From: Pseudo-nitzschia pungens
Lineage: Eukaryota; Bacillariophyta; Bacillariophyceae; Bacillariales; Bacillariaceae
Reading direction: 5' to 3'
Assembly: GCA_037355855.1 (NCBI GenBank)
Contig: CM074761.1
Span: 4,111,346-4,175,345, forward strand
DNA: 64,000 nucleotides
The notes below the pieces were generated by a model that was given only the letters and a program-made list of their open reading frames with translations, was not told where the DNA came from and searched no databases. The translations under genes were made by a program, and so were the position numbers. Below are positions 43,401 to 52,533 of the stretch, in pieces. How positions within the stretch are numbered: position 1 is the first letter of the stretch; each line of letters begins with the position of its first letter.

Positions 43401-46271
43401 CAGGAAAGAACAATCTGTAACCTGCACATTTTTCTGATTTGATTCCAGTACTTTCTCGCCATCTCTAATCGAAATTGATACTTTGTCAAGATTTATTGCG
43501 AAAGATATCTTTTCTGGAAAGGCTTGCGATGGCTTTTGTGCTATTGGTTTTGATCCCTGTGGAGTCGACAGCTTGGTAGACTGTGGTTGTTGCATGACAT
43601 TCAACATTCGAACAAATACCTCGAGTTCGCTCGACGTTAAATCAATAATCAACTCTGGGACATTTGTCGAAAATATAATTGTGCTCTTTTCCGAATTTTC
43701 GAGCATCGCAATCTGAGGATCTGTGCGTCTGAATTCTTTTCTAGCCCCTTTTTCGACTTCGTCATATTTTGAAAACTGGGAACGTCCGGTTTTGATGTCG
43801 TCATCGTCGTCGTCATCCTCTTGCCTTGCTTTGAAAGAAGATATTGCTGGTACAATAGGAAAGGAATCTCTGCCTAAATTTTCCTGATTTGTTCTTCCTG
43901 ATGGTTTCATGAAACCAAGGGATATCGGTATATTTGGATTTACTTCCAGACGTCCGCTAGCTATGAAAAGATCTTTTCTAAGCAATCGTGTGTCGTATCC
44001 TGTTTCACTTTGCGGCGATGTAGCAAACAACCCCATGTGAAGGCACGAAAAATTTCCTGATAAAGACGTTTGACCTGGCGTCCCACCTTTGAGTTCTTGT
44101 GAATTGTACTCGAAGCTGGTATTTTCAAAAACGACCCCAATCGAACTCTCTCTAGTAAATCTCCCGTTGACAATCTCTGCAGTTCGTTCGAACATTTTTG
44201 ACATCGCAAGTTCTTCCGTAAATGGGAATGAAAGATTGATGGAAGGGCAGTCACAAAAAAGGGATATTTCCTTATCGTTTTCTCGAGAGTTCTCAGTAGC
44301 ATCAGATTCCATCCTATGCAATTTCGAACGTCCTAATTCTGACGCTCCGTTCTGTGCCAAATTTGCGAAGTTTGAAATATTTGCCATCGTCCGCTGCCGC
44401 AGAGAGAGTTCTAAGGGAAGTAAGGTGATTTTGCAAAAAATTGTATCATCGCGCATTTCATTTCTCGTATTTTTCCACAGCACACTTAAACACGGTGCTT
44501 GTGATACCAAGGATTCGACCTCGCTACAAGAATCGTTTTCGGGCCAGGAGAGAATGGATCCAATCCGAACTGCATCTCCATAAGCTGACAAATTCTTTGC
44601 GGTTGAATGTTTCATGTCGTGCTTTGATTTCGTCAGATGCGCATCTTCTATCTGAATGTGTGTTACATCCAGAAGCATCTCGTTCGTTAGCTGTGTTGAT
44701 GACAAGGAAAGAGTCATGTCGTTTATTGTTGCGAGGATATATTCGTCTGTGTGTGAAAATATGAGTTTTTGGTCTGGATGTCGGAAATTAATCTTGATTG
44801 AGGCAGCAAGCAAATTTATTCGAAGTTTGGTATGAATATGATCCGGATCTTTTTCGTGCACTTTTTCGTTTCGATGATGGCATGCGCTTTTCGTCAACAA
44901 AGACATTGTGTTGTAGAAGCTTTGATCATTTGCATCGAAAAAGACGTCAAATGTCGATTCGTCATCTCCTTCTTCCGTGCACATTTTTTCGTCAAGGTAC
45001 GCATTGCTTGGAACTAATATACCTCCTCTCATTTTATTCTTTTCTACCATGTGATAAGCTTCACGGTACTGTCTCATGATTCCAGTCAACGCCTTCAAGT
45101 CCTCTCGATCAATATCAGAAACTTCACCTGAATCCGCAATGGCATCGCTGATCTCATTCATACCAAGAACAATATGTGGGTTCTTCATCATAGAGCTCTG
45201 GCGAAAGATCGATACTTCGTCCAGGCCGTTTTTGGCTTCGGTGATATCATTGAAACCGTCAAGAATTTTCTGAACAATCAATAAAGAACGATTATCGAAC
45301 GAAAAATTGAACTGATGATTCAGCCTTACTTCGATGTCTCTTTGGAGGTAACTACCTTCTTGATCGCTGCAGTTGTGCTTTTGGTGAGAATCCTGGAAAT
45401 CAAAAACGCGAAGAAATAATTGCCCATTCCCTTCCGCCAGAGCAACTGTTGACTGAGTAGAAATCCCATCTGCAGATGATTGGTTGGTAGAACTGTTTGT
45501 CGGTTTGATCGTCTCGCCTGTTTCTACTCGAATCGCAGAGAACTCTATTGCCTTGTTTACAACTGTTTTCGGCGTCGATGAATTAATATCCAAATCATTG
45601 TGGGAGAATGACAACACTCTGAGAGCGACCCAAACCTCTCTGGAGTCACTTCGATCTTTTTGGCACAATTTGATGTGGATATTAGTAAGTTTTAAATTCA
45701 GTTGGAGGGTGGCAAGAGCGGCTTCAATGTAAGAACCGATAATGCTTTTTGAAGAGGACTCTTCTTCCCGTTTCGGGCTTTCCTGCGATGTTCTCTGAAT
45801 ACTTCCGGCAGTTGCTTCATCAGATTGGTCCTTTTCCTTTCTATCTTTGAAATCGATGGTATCAAGCTCGAGATATATACCATCTATTTTGCTTTCAGCA
45901 ACGAGAGAAACCGCAGGTAAGGATTGACTGAATGAACCTAATTTCATTGCTCTCCACGCCAAACTAGATTGCGCCCCATTCTGATTGTCACTTTCGTGAT
46001 GATTCTCTCTCAGTGTAAGATTAATCTCCAGCCTGTCAATACTACCCCTTCGAACAGATAGTCCGGGGCAATTGCTCGACAACTGCTCGGTTAAGTACGC
46101 AGCATCAAGGTTGATGTTCTTCAGGATGAACTTTCCTTCTTGAAGTGAAAAATCGATCGACTCGTGCAGTTTCTGAACCGAGGAGGCGTCGAGGAGGGGA
46201 CCCAAAACCCGACGCAGTAAGAACACATAGAGGCTTTGCTTCCAGTCAATCATCTTCGGGTCTCGCTCCAC
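40401..46271 (-). CDS. ATG2: ATG2, autophagy lipid-transfer protein
   Basis: ATG2 is a rod-like bridge that moves phospholipids from the ER to the growing phagophore. This is a full-length single-exon protein of 1956 residues. The N-terminal chorein region (about 1-130) shows FLLRRVLGPLLDASS, then a FSLQEGKFILKNINLDAAYL repeat. The middle is long and charged. The ATG2-specific CAD region (about 1385-1450) has SGWYNTHENRP and VQKLNLKVRFFDGYDWP. The C-terminal chorein-like part has FTIKPWKVKVDYYPI, PIQRMVITLNEL and YEAFKQGDSIQRAMKKG, then the ATG2 hallmark GATEAASYTLLGARNALRPD before the stop. This tail separates it from VPS13. The start is the Met at 46271 or the Met six codons in. Confidence 0.9.
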   Translation of the reverse strand: MERDPKMIDWKQSLYVFLLRRVLGPLLDASSVQKLHESIDFSLQEGKFILKNINLDAAYLTEQLSSNCPGLSVRRGSIDRLEINLTLRENHHESDNQNGAQSSLAWRAMKLGSFSQSLPAVSLVAESKIDGIYLELDTIDFKDRKEKDQSDEATAGSIQRTSQESPKREEESSSKSIIGSYIEAALATLQLNLKLTNIHIKLCQKDRSDSREVWVALRVLSFSHNDLDINSSTPKTVVNKAIEFSAIRVETGETIKPTNSSTNQSSADGISTQSTVALAEGNGQLFLRVFDFQDSHQKHNCSDQEGSYLQRDIEVRLNHQFNFSFDNRSLLIVQKILDGFNDITEAKNGLDEVSIFRQSSMMKNPHIVLGMNEISDAIADSGEVSDIDREDLKALTGIMRQYREAYHMVEKNKMRGGILVPSNAYLDEKMCTEEGDDESTFDVFFDANDQSFYNTMSLLTKSACHHRNEKVHEKDPDHIHTKLRINLLAASIKINFRHPDQKLIFSHTDEYILATINDMTLSLSSTQLTNEMLLDVTHIQIEDAHLTKSKHDMKHSTAKNLSAYGDAVRIGSILSWPENDSCSEVESLVSQAPCLSVLWKNTRNEMRDDTIFCKITLLPLELSLRQRTMANISNFANLAQNGASELGRSKLHRMESDATENSRENDKEISLFCDCPSINLSFPFTEELAMSKMFERTAEIVNGRFTRESSIGVVFENTSFEYNSQELKGGTPGQTSLSGNFSCLHMGLFATSPQSETGYDTRLLRKDLFIASGRLEVNPNIPISLGFMKPSGRTNQENLGRDSFPIVPAISSFKARQEDDDDDDDIKTGRSQFSKYDEVEKGARKEFRRTDPQIAMLENSEKSTIIFSTNVPELIIDLTSSELEVFVRMLNVMQQPQSTKLSTPQGSKPIAQKPSQAFPEKISFAINLDKVSISIRDGEKVLESNQKNVQVTDCSFLLAMDNIKSHAFFWGSEMKHFRVFSHDFCLYYRRGTRSNSRNDRRQRLLEDRFKMVKNSIWAFLEVSTRPLLFRSQLFTPISQETPSVLVDLVDLSPTGSTNNGKLKQRRIYLTLYHLTHRYDTDSDWIDRFSNIVVSPLEQSEEQPETVLESRGKSHYDSNCVENSMTRVFVSCADVNLDYKSPRYFGTVSKSIVRIGDLRLSCNMMKPVGPRQAYYLSIGDVTYHITSDVIDNQYRNENQLLCRHQMMTKEKKHFRGTKASLFGTLPEAILRELNFVNVLSLDTMDAIVIKRSDSSLSLPNLSGESPLAVTLTLGTVAIQGCKDSFTCFANSVGELNSKLTALTDEDISRMKEASSDPIEPKTTKTDEKMSNSLEETESEPFFSESKIPTITQMDSHTLLLDGYGWTSIDKGPLPRLVIPPGDEQISGWYNTHENRPAQGFVMPEIIHQHFPHHSVADPLSEGDMGAKALIGDGRDLFQQMRLSVQKLNLKVRFFDGYDWPNKCSLQQREAVKRSGKAFVIEPLPRAFHEVEKADRNRQGNASFATKARLLGELLDTEDDNIFEEVPLPEDKVSMMNKEKFLRLSKRRPSVFFQISLNEVALRMESYTKSKSHRLQSILEVTISNLFLAETVSSCKPLKMIGEWSNDNQHPRDSRFGTLMLNMATWAPKSKITKDGEIASDECNVTVQLMPMRCLLDQRAISFMKAFFNNEENDIEETEIAPGHWSSGLHLLPPPFFKTFTIKPWKVKVDYYPIRVDVTALREGSIVELVNLSPIQRMVITLNELVVEDLLGMGPVIDGIVSKWVQEICATQLHKFLANARPFEPFTDVGQGLTDLVVLPYEAFKQGDSIQRAMKKGMKSLAETVVFQTLATTSGLTKMAAGLMANYLGGGRGKNVATDPLPSRPLSIPKGIGDAQPHAARSLTRGFSAANYKVVVIPYREYLRNGVTGAVTSVIKGIPVLLVAPLTGATEAASYTLLGARNALRPDLRREEEEAVML

Positions 46272-47489
46272 CCGACCGCTCCTTTGAAACGTGTTAAGGC
46301 ACGAGGAGATTCAAAATTTCACGTTATGAGAACAATATGATCCAAATTCCATACCAATCGACGTAACGTATGTGTCCTTCTCGTGTTTCTGAACAGTACT
46401 TCTCTGTTTTCGTCAGACTTTGGTTGGGGAAGTTGTCCTTGCGAACTTGTAGGCATTCCTTCGTTGATCCGTCGTTGGTAGAAGAGACTGAACAATGGGA
46501 ATACAGTAAACCTTGGGTGCACGTGACAGGGTGACAACAGAAGAACAAAAAGCAAGTCGGAAAAAATAATTGTTCGAACCGAAAAATAACTTCATTCGTT
46601 GCTTCAATACCGTGTACAGGATTTACGTAGAGTGTACAAGCAGCGTAAGAATAACTTCTGAGTTCTACCGGCAAGTCTTATTTGTTCGGTACTCGTTCGT
46701 TTTGGTACGTCCTCAACGTACCGGTACATGAATCCATGATAGTTAATGCTGTTGCATAATTCCTTTTCTTGCTCCTAGAATACCGTGCGTACGACTTTGT
46801 ACGAATACGTGAACAACGTATTCTCAAATCAATGTCATCATGAATCATCATCAATCACGACTGGAGGCTCCTTTGGTTCAACAAAAAAAACTTTTCAGAA
46901 TTATTATCGTTTGTCTACAGGACAGGACTTGCCATCACCCAACGAGTCAATCTGTATTGTTGTATACAAGTGTCTTTTTGAAGCTGAAACCCACATCACA
47001 ACAATAGTTTTAGAGCAAATAGTAGCTTTCAGCAACAGTAAAAGCACTACGGTACAATGATGTTCCTTTCAGGGACGGGAACGCGGCTAGCACTAATGTG
47101 ATCACTAGCAGTATCAGGATGGAAGACTGCATGATGATGATCTATCAATCAACCATTAGTTTCTGTACTGTAGACATGAGATTCATGGCATCAACTTACA
47201 TATGGAGCAGTAAACTGAGTACGTGTACATAAAGCCAAGAATACAAGAATACTAAATTTCCAATGTATGATGATGTCAATTTCGTGCATGAGCTTGCAAC
47301 AAATATCCCCTTTTGTTGTTCCAAATAATGGTTCTAACCATCAATTGAACGAGGTGACAAGGGAATTCATGAAGTATGATACGTTCAAGACCACTACATT
47401 CGGTAATACTTTTTGGATTGAAAAAGGGATGTGGAGCAACCATGTTCCCAGTATGTTGCAACGCAAAAACTCTCTATTGCAGCAAAAAG
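46272..47489. other. Gene-free stretch upstream of ATG2 and the tRNA
   Basis: Contains ACGTACCGGTACATG near 46716-46731 and short unrecognised open frames only (for example 46785-47060). It ends in the T-run terminator of the minus-strand tRNA. No other RNA gene is seen. Confidence 0.5.
47484..47488 (-). terminator. RNA polymerase III T-run terminator
   Basis: AAAAA on the plus strand, TTTTT on the minus strand, one base past the tRNA discriminator base at 47490. This is the standard RNA polymerase III stop. Confidence 0.8.
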
Positions 47490-47569
47490 TGACAATGAAG
47501 GGATTCGAACCCTCGCCAATTAAGACACGTACCTGAAACGTGCGCCTTAGACCACTCGGCCACATTGTC
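47490..47569 (-). tRNA. tRNA-Leu (anticodon CAG)
   Basis: An 80-base tRNA that folds without an intron. The acceptor stem GACAATG pairs with CATTGTC. D-arm GCC...GGC. The anticodon stem CACGT/ACGTG closes loop TTCAGGT, giving anticodon CAG, which reads the CUG codon. Box A is TGGCCGAGTGG (plus 47552-47562) and box B is GGTTCGAATCC (plus 47501-47511). The variable arm is long (about 11 bases, TCTTAATTGGC), as expected of a leucine tRNA. The T-arm has one G-T pair. Confidence 0.95.
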
Positions 47570-47879
47570 ATCTGTTCATTATAAAAAAAAGTATACTTCA
47601 TATACTTTTGAAAGATGGATCAAAACCCTGCAAGATCGACACATCAATCTTCTTTAATTTTGAAACAATGATGTGAAGAGCACACGGTGATAGCCGTCCG
47701 AGATTTCTGTCGAGTCCCAACCAATTTGCAGATCAACCACAACAACAACAGCTTTCACACGGATACAACAAGAAGGAAATAATAAGAATAAGAAGGTATC
47801 ACCAACGCAAGCACCTTGTTAGTTTCGACAAGCGTTGTTTGACTTTAAATTTGATAGAGAAAGGACTAAGCAATGAATA
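47570..47879. other. Gene-free spacer
   Basis: A 310-base spacer, AT-rich, with no feature I can defend. Confidence 0.5.
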
Positions 47880-48825
47880 ATGATTTTGAAACAAATATTT
47901 TCACGAGATAAGGGGAATCAAATGAAGCGATGGATTCGATTTCAACAAGTCATGAACAAAAAGAGGTGGTTCGAACCGGATCGCGAAAAGAATGGCCCAA
48001 TCACTCTGTTTGATTTCTCAACCGCACTAGATGCAGCCGATGCTGCTTCTGCAGAAGAAAGCACTAATAATAGGTCTGTTTGGAGGACCACAGATGATTC
48101 CATCATCGGAGGATATTCGAGGGCTAAATTGCAACTTGTTCGGACGAGTGAAGACTTGAAGAGAATCAGACTCGGCCAGGAGCCGATACCCATGTCCCTC
48201 TGGGATGAAAAGAGAATCATAGAGGACAACAGCAATGAAATTAAAATCCAATGTGATGGAGGGTGAACAAGACGAGGGCCAGAACGCAGACGAGGTCGGA
48301 AACCAAGGATGTGGCGAAAATTGTTTTGTACCCTTTGTCAGGTGGACAGGAACTATTGACACGCGCGTAAATAAGGAGAAAAAAGTACAGAGATCGGGTT
48401 TCTGTTCTATTTTATCTCCTGAATTTCCAATGGGAGGAGTTGATTTAGACGGCAGGTACAATGGTATAGAAATAATGTGCCGATCTGATGGGCGTCCTTA
48501 TTCCCTGAATTTGAAGATAGAATCTTTCATTGAAGACGACTTGTTTCAGTGCTTCATCAATGTTCCTCCTACGATCACACCTGGAACCCAAATATGCCAC
48601 GAAACAGGAGGGAAGTTCGACCGAGTTGTTTTCTTGTTTCAGCATTTTGTGGCAACGGCGGGGGGAAGATTAAGAGCAAGGCAACGGAAGCTCGATAATG
48701 CCGTAAAGATTCAATCGATTGGGATCACTCTAATGGATGGGGTTGATGGTGAATTTGCATTGGATTTGTCCCGTATACGAGCTGTCAACTACGACGAGAA
48801 TGGTGTGATTGGTAAGGCGGACTGA
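47880..48825 (+). CDS. CIA30-domain protein (NDUFAF1-like) with a frame break
   Basis: CIA30 proteins help assemble mitochondrial complex I; plastid relatives exist. Frame A (47880-48266) gives WFEPD then FDFSTALDA and VWRTTDDSIIGGYSRAKL, the opening strands of the CIA30 domain (W-x-x-x-D-D-x-x-x-G-G-x-S-R). Frame B (48235-48825) gives FVRWTGTIDTRV, FDLDGRYNGIEI-like GVDLDGRYNGIEIMCRSDGRPY, a central FINVPPTITPG strand and the closing FALDLSRIRAVN. Together they cover the whole domain, so this is one gene with a frame change about 48240-48290. No intron of usual length restores phase: the only workable gt-ag pairs are 37 bases or less. Sequencing indel, mini-intron or real lesion are all possible. 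The N-terminus is basic (MILKQIFSRDKGNQMKRW), suggesting an organelle presequence. Confidence 0.8.
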
Positions 48826-48957
48826 AAATGCGGCGAAGAGGTAGATTGATCTTTTCAAACCAAAATAGAAACATGCACTGGAAAGCAACTCCGCGAATAC
48901 CAATAACAAAATTCAATGGGAAAAATTTCATATTATGTTATATGTCCTTTTCATCAC

Positions 48958-51900
48958 CTAATTTTTCGGAACTGTTAGTGTCGATTGCAGCATGAAACTT
49001 AAATCTGGAATTTTCGACCGGAGTCGTTCCACGTTTTCGGACGAACCGTCAACAACTTTTTTAACGAGATTCGGCAGCTCCAAAGCTTCTGTTGGTCCAT
49101 CGGCCATGGTTTTCGGTAGACGCCCATTTCTGGGAGAGGCAGTTCGCAAAGGCATTTCTTTTCCTGAAGGAAGACGAATGGGAAGTACATCTGGTACTAC
49201 TCTGATAGATGATTTCCTTCGTAACTGTTTTTCATTGTTGAATTCATCACGTGAGGCACGAAGCCCATTCAGCGGATAGACAAAGCAATCGTAAGACCCT
49301 CTTCTATCGTCGTCGATGACGGAACTGGAGTATCTGTTCTCTGCCGGTGAAGGAGGTCCCGCAAGGAACGAGTCGAACCGAGTATGTTTGTGGCAATCTA
49401 GCTTCGTCGACGCAACAATGCTCGATAATGATTCCTCTTCACGAGATTCATTGTCACGTGTAGGTTCCTGATGTTGCAAATCTGAGAACGTATGAAGCGT
49501 TTGCATTTTGGCAAATATATTTCTTGTTCTGTCACTAATCTTACCGGTCGGGGCTAAGGGAGTAATAGATTGTGGGGTTGTCTCTTCACTGCAAGCTTCT
49601 GCTGGTGAAACTGGAGCAGCATCGAAGTTTCCAAAATCATTGTTAACATCACCCTCACTTTCAAATTTGTTTGCACTCTCTGTGGATTGAGACTGGAGCG
49701 TGGCAGCATCAAATTCTCCAAAGTCGTTATCATCAACAGGACTGGCTTCATCTGCGCTAGGTAATGGTTTGGGTTGTGATGGAGCAGCACCAAAGTCTCC
49801 GAAGTCTCCAAAGTCATCATCGTCACAGTGATTTTCATTATTTGATGTTTCGGGTTTCGAGGGAGCAACATCAAAGTCCCCGAAGTCATCATGGTCATAT
49901 TTGTCATTCGATGTTTCGGGTTGTGACGGCGCAGCACCAAAGTCTCCGAAGTCGGCACCTTCGTCGTGATCTGTATTATTTGATGTTTCAGGTTGTGAGG
50001 AAGCAGCACCAAAGTGTCCGAAGTTTTCGAGGTCGGCAGCATCCAGGTTATCCGCGTTATTTGATGTTTCGGGTTGTGAGGGAGCAGCACCAAAGTCTCC
50101 GAAGTCTTCGAAGTCGGCATCATCCTCGTGATTTTTGTCATTCAATGTTTCGGGTTGTGAGGGAGCACCGCCAAAGTCTCCGAAGTCATCATTGTCAACG
50201 TGATCTACATTAATTGATGTTTCCAGTTGTGAGGGAGCGGCTCCAAAATCTCCAAAGTCCGTATCATCCTCTTGATCTGAATTATGTGATGTTTCGGGTT
50301 GCGAGGAAGCATCACCAAAGTCTCCAAAGTTCGCATCATCCTCTTGATCTGCATAATTTGATGTTTCGGGTTGTGGGGGAGCAGCGCCAAAGTCTCCAAA
50401 GTCATCAGTGTCATCGTGATCTTTGTCATGGGATGTTTCGGGTTGTAAAGGTGCAGCACCAAAGTCTCCAAAATCAGAATCGTCATCGTGATCTTTGTCA
50501 TTTGGTGTTTCGGGTTGCGAGGGAGCATCCCCAAAGTCTCCAAAGTCATCTGCACCCTCGTGATCTTTGCTATCTGACGTTTCCGGTTGTACAGGCGCAG
50601 CACCGAAGTCTCCGAAGTCATCACCCTCGCGATCCTTGTCATTTGACGTTTCGGGTTGCAAAGGCGCAGCACCAAAGTCTCCAAAATCATCGTCGTCATC
50701 GTGATCTTTGTCATTGGACGTTTTGGGTTGTAAGGGCGCAACACCAAAGTCTCCAAAATCAGCATCGTCATCGTGATCTTTCTCATTCGATTTTTTGGGT
50801 TCTGAGGGAGCAGCCCCAAAGTCTCCGAAGTCATCTTCACCCTCGTGATCTTTTTCATTATCTGATGTTTCGGGTTGTGGGGGAGCGGCACCAAAGTCTC
50901 CGAAGTCATCCTCAAGATTATCTTCAGCTGAGTTATTCGATGGTTGGGTTTCTAAGGGAGCAGCACCGAAGTCTCCGAAGTCATCATCATCAATGTCATC
51001 TTTGTCATTTGATGTTTCGGGTTGTAACGGCGAAGCACCAAAGTCTCCAAACTCGTCTTCAAATTTGTCTTCACCTGACTTACTTTGTGACGGCGCAGCC
51101 CCAGAGTCTGCGACGTCATCATCAAGATTATCTTCAATGACATTACTTGATGGTTGAGTTTGTGAGGTAGCAGCCCCAAAGTCTCCGAAGTTATCCTCAA
51201 GGTTATCCTCAATTATGTTACTTGATGGTTGAGTTTGAGAGGGCGTAGCAACGAAGTCTCCGAAGTCATCCTCAAGATTATCTTCAGCTGAGACATTTTT
51301 CGCTTCAGGTTGTGAGGGTGTAGCAACAAAGTCTCCAAAGTCATCATCGTCGTCGCGATCCGTATTACTTTTTGATGTTTCAGGTTGTGAGGGAGCAGTG
51401 CCAAAGTTTCCAAAGTCATCATCATTTATTTCACTTGTTGTGTTTGATGGTTCAGGTTGTGACGGCGCAGCACCAAAGTCTCCAAAGGAATCTTCAAGAT
51501 TGTCTGCAACTGCGCTTTGTGATGGTTGAGTTTCCGAGGAAGCAGCACCAAAGTCTCCAAAGTTATCTTCGTCACGATCGCTATGTTCGTTCTCATCATT
51601 TACCTTCACTATTTCAGGTTGTGACGAGGAAGCTCCCAAGTTTCCGAGTGTATCATTTTGATTTTTACCTGCATTAAGAGTCTCTGATGGCAAAATCGAG
51701 GCAGCATCAAAGTCTTTGAAATGAATTTCGTCATTTTCAGTTATTACGCCTGACGTGTTTAATTGTGACTGATCGATTTCTCCTGTATTCGATTCCATAA
51801 AATCTGGATCAACAACCTCATCATCCCTATCTTCGGTGTTGTCATGATTGGAATTTTGATCCACGGATGGTTCAGATTGAGATGGGGTCGCTTTCTTATC

Positions 51901-52533
51901 AAATCCAACGTCGCATTCGTCGTTTTCTTCTAGAGATTGAGGCGTCTGCATTTCATATTCATTGAAATCGCCAAAGTCATCGTTCTCTACTTCATTCACA
52001 GCTTCCTGCGGAATTTGTTGTGTATGATCAAAATTAATTAGTGTATCACCTCCACCATTCTCTTCTAGCTTTGCATGCGATTCCATACTTCCAAAATCCG
52101 TGAATTCATCGTCGCATTTCTTTTCGACAATTCCACCAAGTGTTTTGAAATATAGCTCATCTGATTGGACCCCATATATTCCATTGCCTTCAGCTGTACT
52201 TAAAGACGAGTTGCCAGCGTTCAGTGTGTCCGCATTCTCGTGGGTAGTCTTCGTCACGTCTTCTGCTGCAACCACTTCGTCGTCTGCGTCTTCTAAATTA
52301 AAAAGCTCACGGTGCTTGCGAAGAGCATCTGCAAAGCCATTGTTTGTAGCATCTTTTTCTAATACTTCTTTCCGGCGTTTTCGTAGTTGTGCTGCAAATC
52401 CTGTTCGGTCGTCATCTGTCTCTGAACTTTGGTCGGTGTCGGACTCGTCTCTGTTTCTTTCCATCTGTACTATTGCTGATTTGCCCTCATCGCTGGCGTC
52501 GGAAAATACGGTAGCAAAAGGCTCCACAGTCAT
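48958..52533 (-). CDS. FGDF-repeat acidic protein, candidate clathrin-adaptor partner
   Basis: Single exon, 1191 residues. The N-terminus (1-85) is charged, with two helix segments of similar sequence (GFAAQLRKRRKEVLEKD and GFADALRKHRELFNLED). The middle (about 180-980) holds about 26 imperfect repeats of the form DDFGDFGAAPSQPETSN + acidic spacer, each about 24 residues. The repeated core DDFGDF resembles the acidic Phe motifs (FxxF, DDFxDF) of gamma-synergin and aftiphilin, which bind the AP-1 gamma-ear. The C-terminus (about 980-1191) has IFAKMQTLHTFSDL and a Leu-rich end (LELPNLVKKVVDG, VERLRSKIPDLSFML), probably ordered. The repeats make it a multivalent bait for an endosomal adaptor. 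That role is inferred from the motif only. Confidence 0.8.
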   Translation of the reverse strand: MTVEPFATVFSDASDEGKSAIVQMERNRDESDTDQSSETDDDRTGFAAQLRKRRKEVLEKDATNNGFADALRKHRELFNLEDADDEVVAAEDVTKTTHENADTLNAGNSSLSTAEGNGIYGVQSDELYFKTLGGIVEKKCDDEFTDFGSMESHAKLEENGGGDTLINFDHTQQIPQEAVNEVENDDFGDFNEYEMQTPQSLEENDECDVGFDKKATPSQSEPSVDQNSNHDNTEDRDDEVVDPDFMESNTGEIDQSQLNTSGVITENDEIHFKDFDAASILPSETLNAGKNQNDTLGNLGASSSQPEIVKVNDENEHSDRDEDNFGDFGAASSETQPSQSAVADNLEDSFGDFGAAPSQPEPSNTTSEINDDDFGNFGTAPSQPETSKSNTDRDDDDDFGDFVATPSQPEAKNVSAEDNLEDDFGDFVATPSQTQPSSNIIEDNLEDNFGDFGAATSQTQPSSNVIEDNLDDDVADSGAAPSQSKSGEDKFEDEFGDFGASPLQPETSNDKDDIDDDDFGDFGAAPLETQPSNNSAEDNLEDDFGDFGAAPPQPETSDNEKDHEGEDDFGDFGAAPSEPKKSNEKDHDDDADFGDFGVAPLQPKTSNDKDHDDDDDFGDFGAAPLQPETSNDKDREGDDFGDFGAAPVQPETSDSKDHEGADDFGDFGDAPSQPETPNDKDHDDDSDFGDFGAAPLQPETSHDKDHDDTDDFGDFGAAPPQPETSNYADQEDDANFGDFGDASSQPETSHNSDQEDDTDFGDFGAAPSQLETSINVDHVDNDDFGDFGGAPSQPETLNDKNHEDDADFEDFGDFGAAPSQPETSNNADNLDAADLENFGHFGAASSQPETSNNTDHDEGADFGDFGAAPSQPETSNDKYDHDDFGDFDVAPSKPETSNNENHCDDDDFGDFGDFGAAPSQPKPLPSADEASPVDDNDFGEFDAATLQSQSTESANKFESEGDVNNDFGNFDAAPVSPAEACSEETTPQSITPLAPTGKISDRTRNIFAKMQTLHTFSDLQHQEPTRDNESREEESLSSIVASTKLDCHKHTRFDSFLAGPPSPAENRYSSSVIDDDRRGSYDCFVYPLNGLRASRDEFNNEKQLRRKSSIRVVPDVLPIRLPSGKEMPLRTASPRNGRLPKTMADGPTEALELPNLVKKVVDGSSENVERLRSKIPDLSFMLQSTLTVPKN
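49620..51585 (-). repeat. About 26 coding tandem repeats of about 72-75 bases
   Basis: Each unit contains, on the plus strand, CCAAAGTCTCCGAAGTCATC or a close variant, complementary to GATGACTTCGGAGACTTTGG. Spacing is mostly 69-78 bases, in codon multiples. Phe and Gly codons are the most conserved; the acidic spacers vary in length. Confidence 0.92.

Noticed and set aside
50214..51140. A 308-residue plus-strand open frame
   Set aside because: It is the complement of the FGDF repeat array; its repeats are a consequence of the array.
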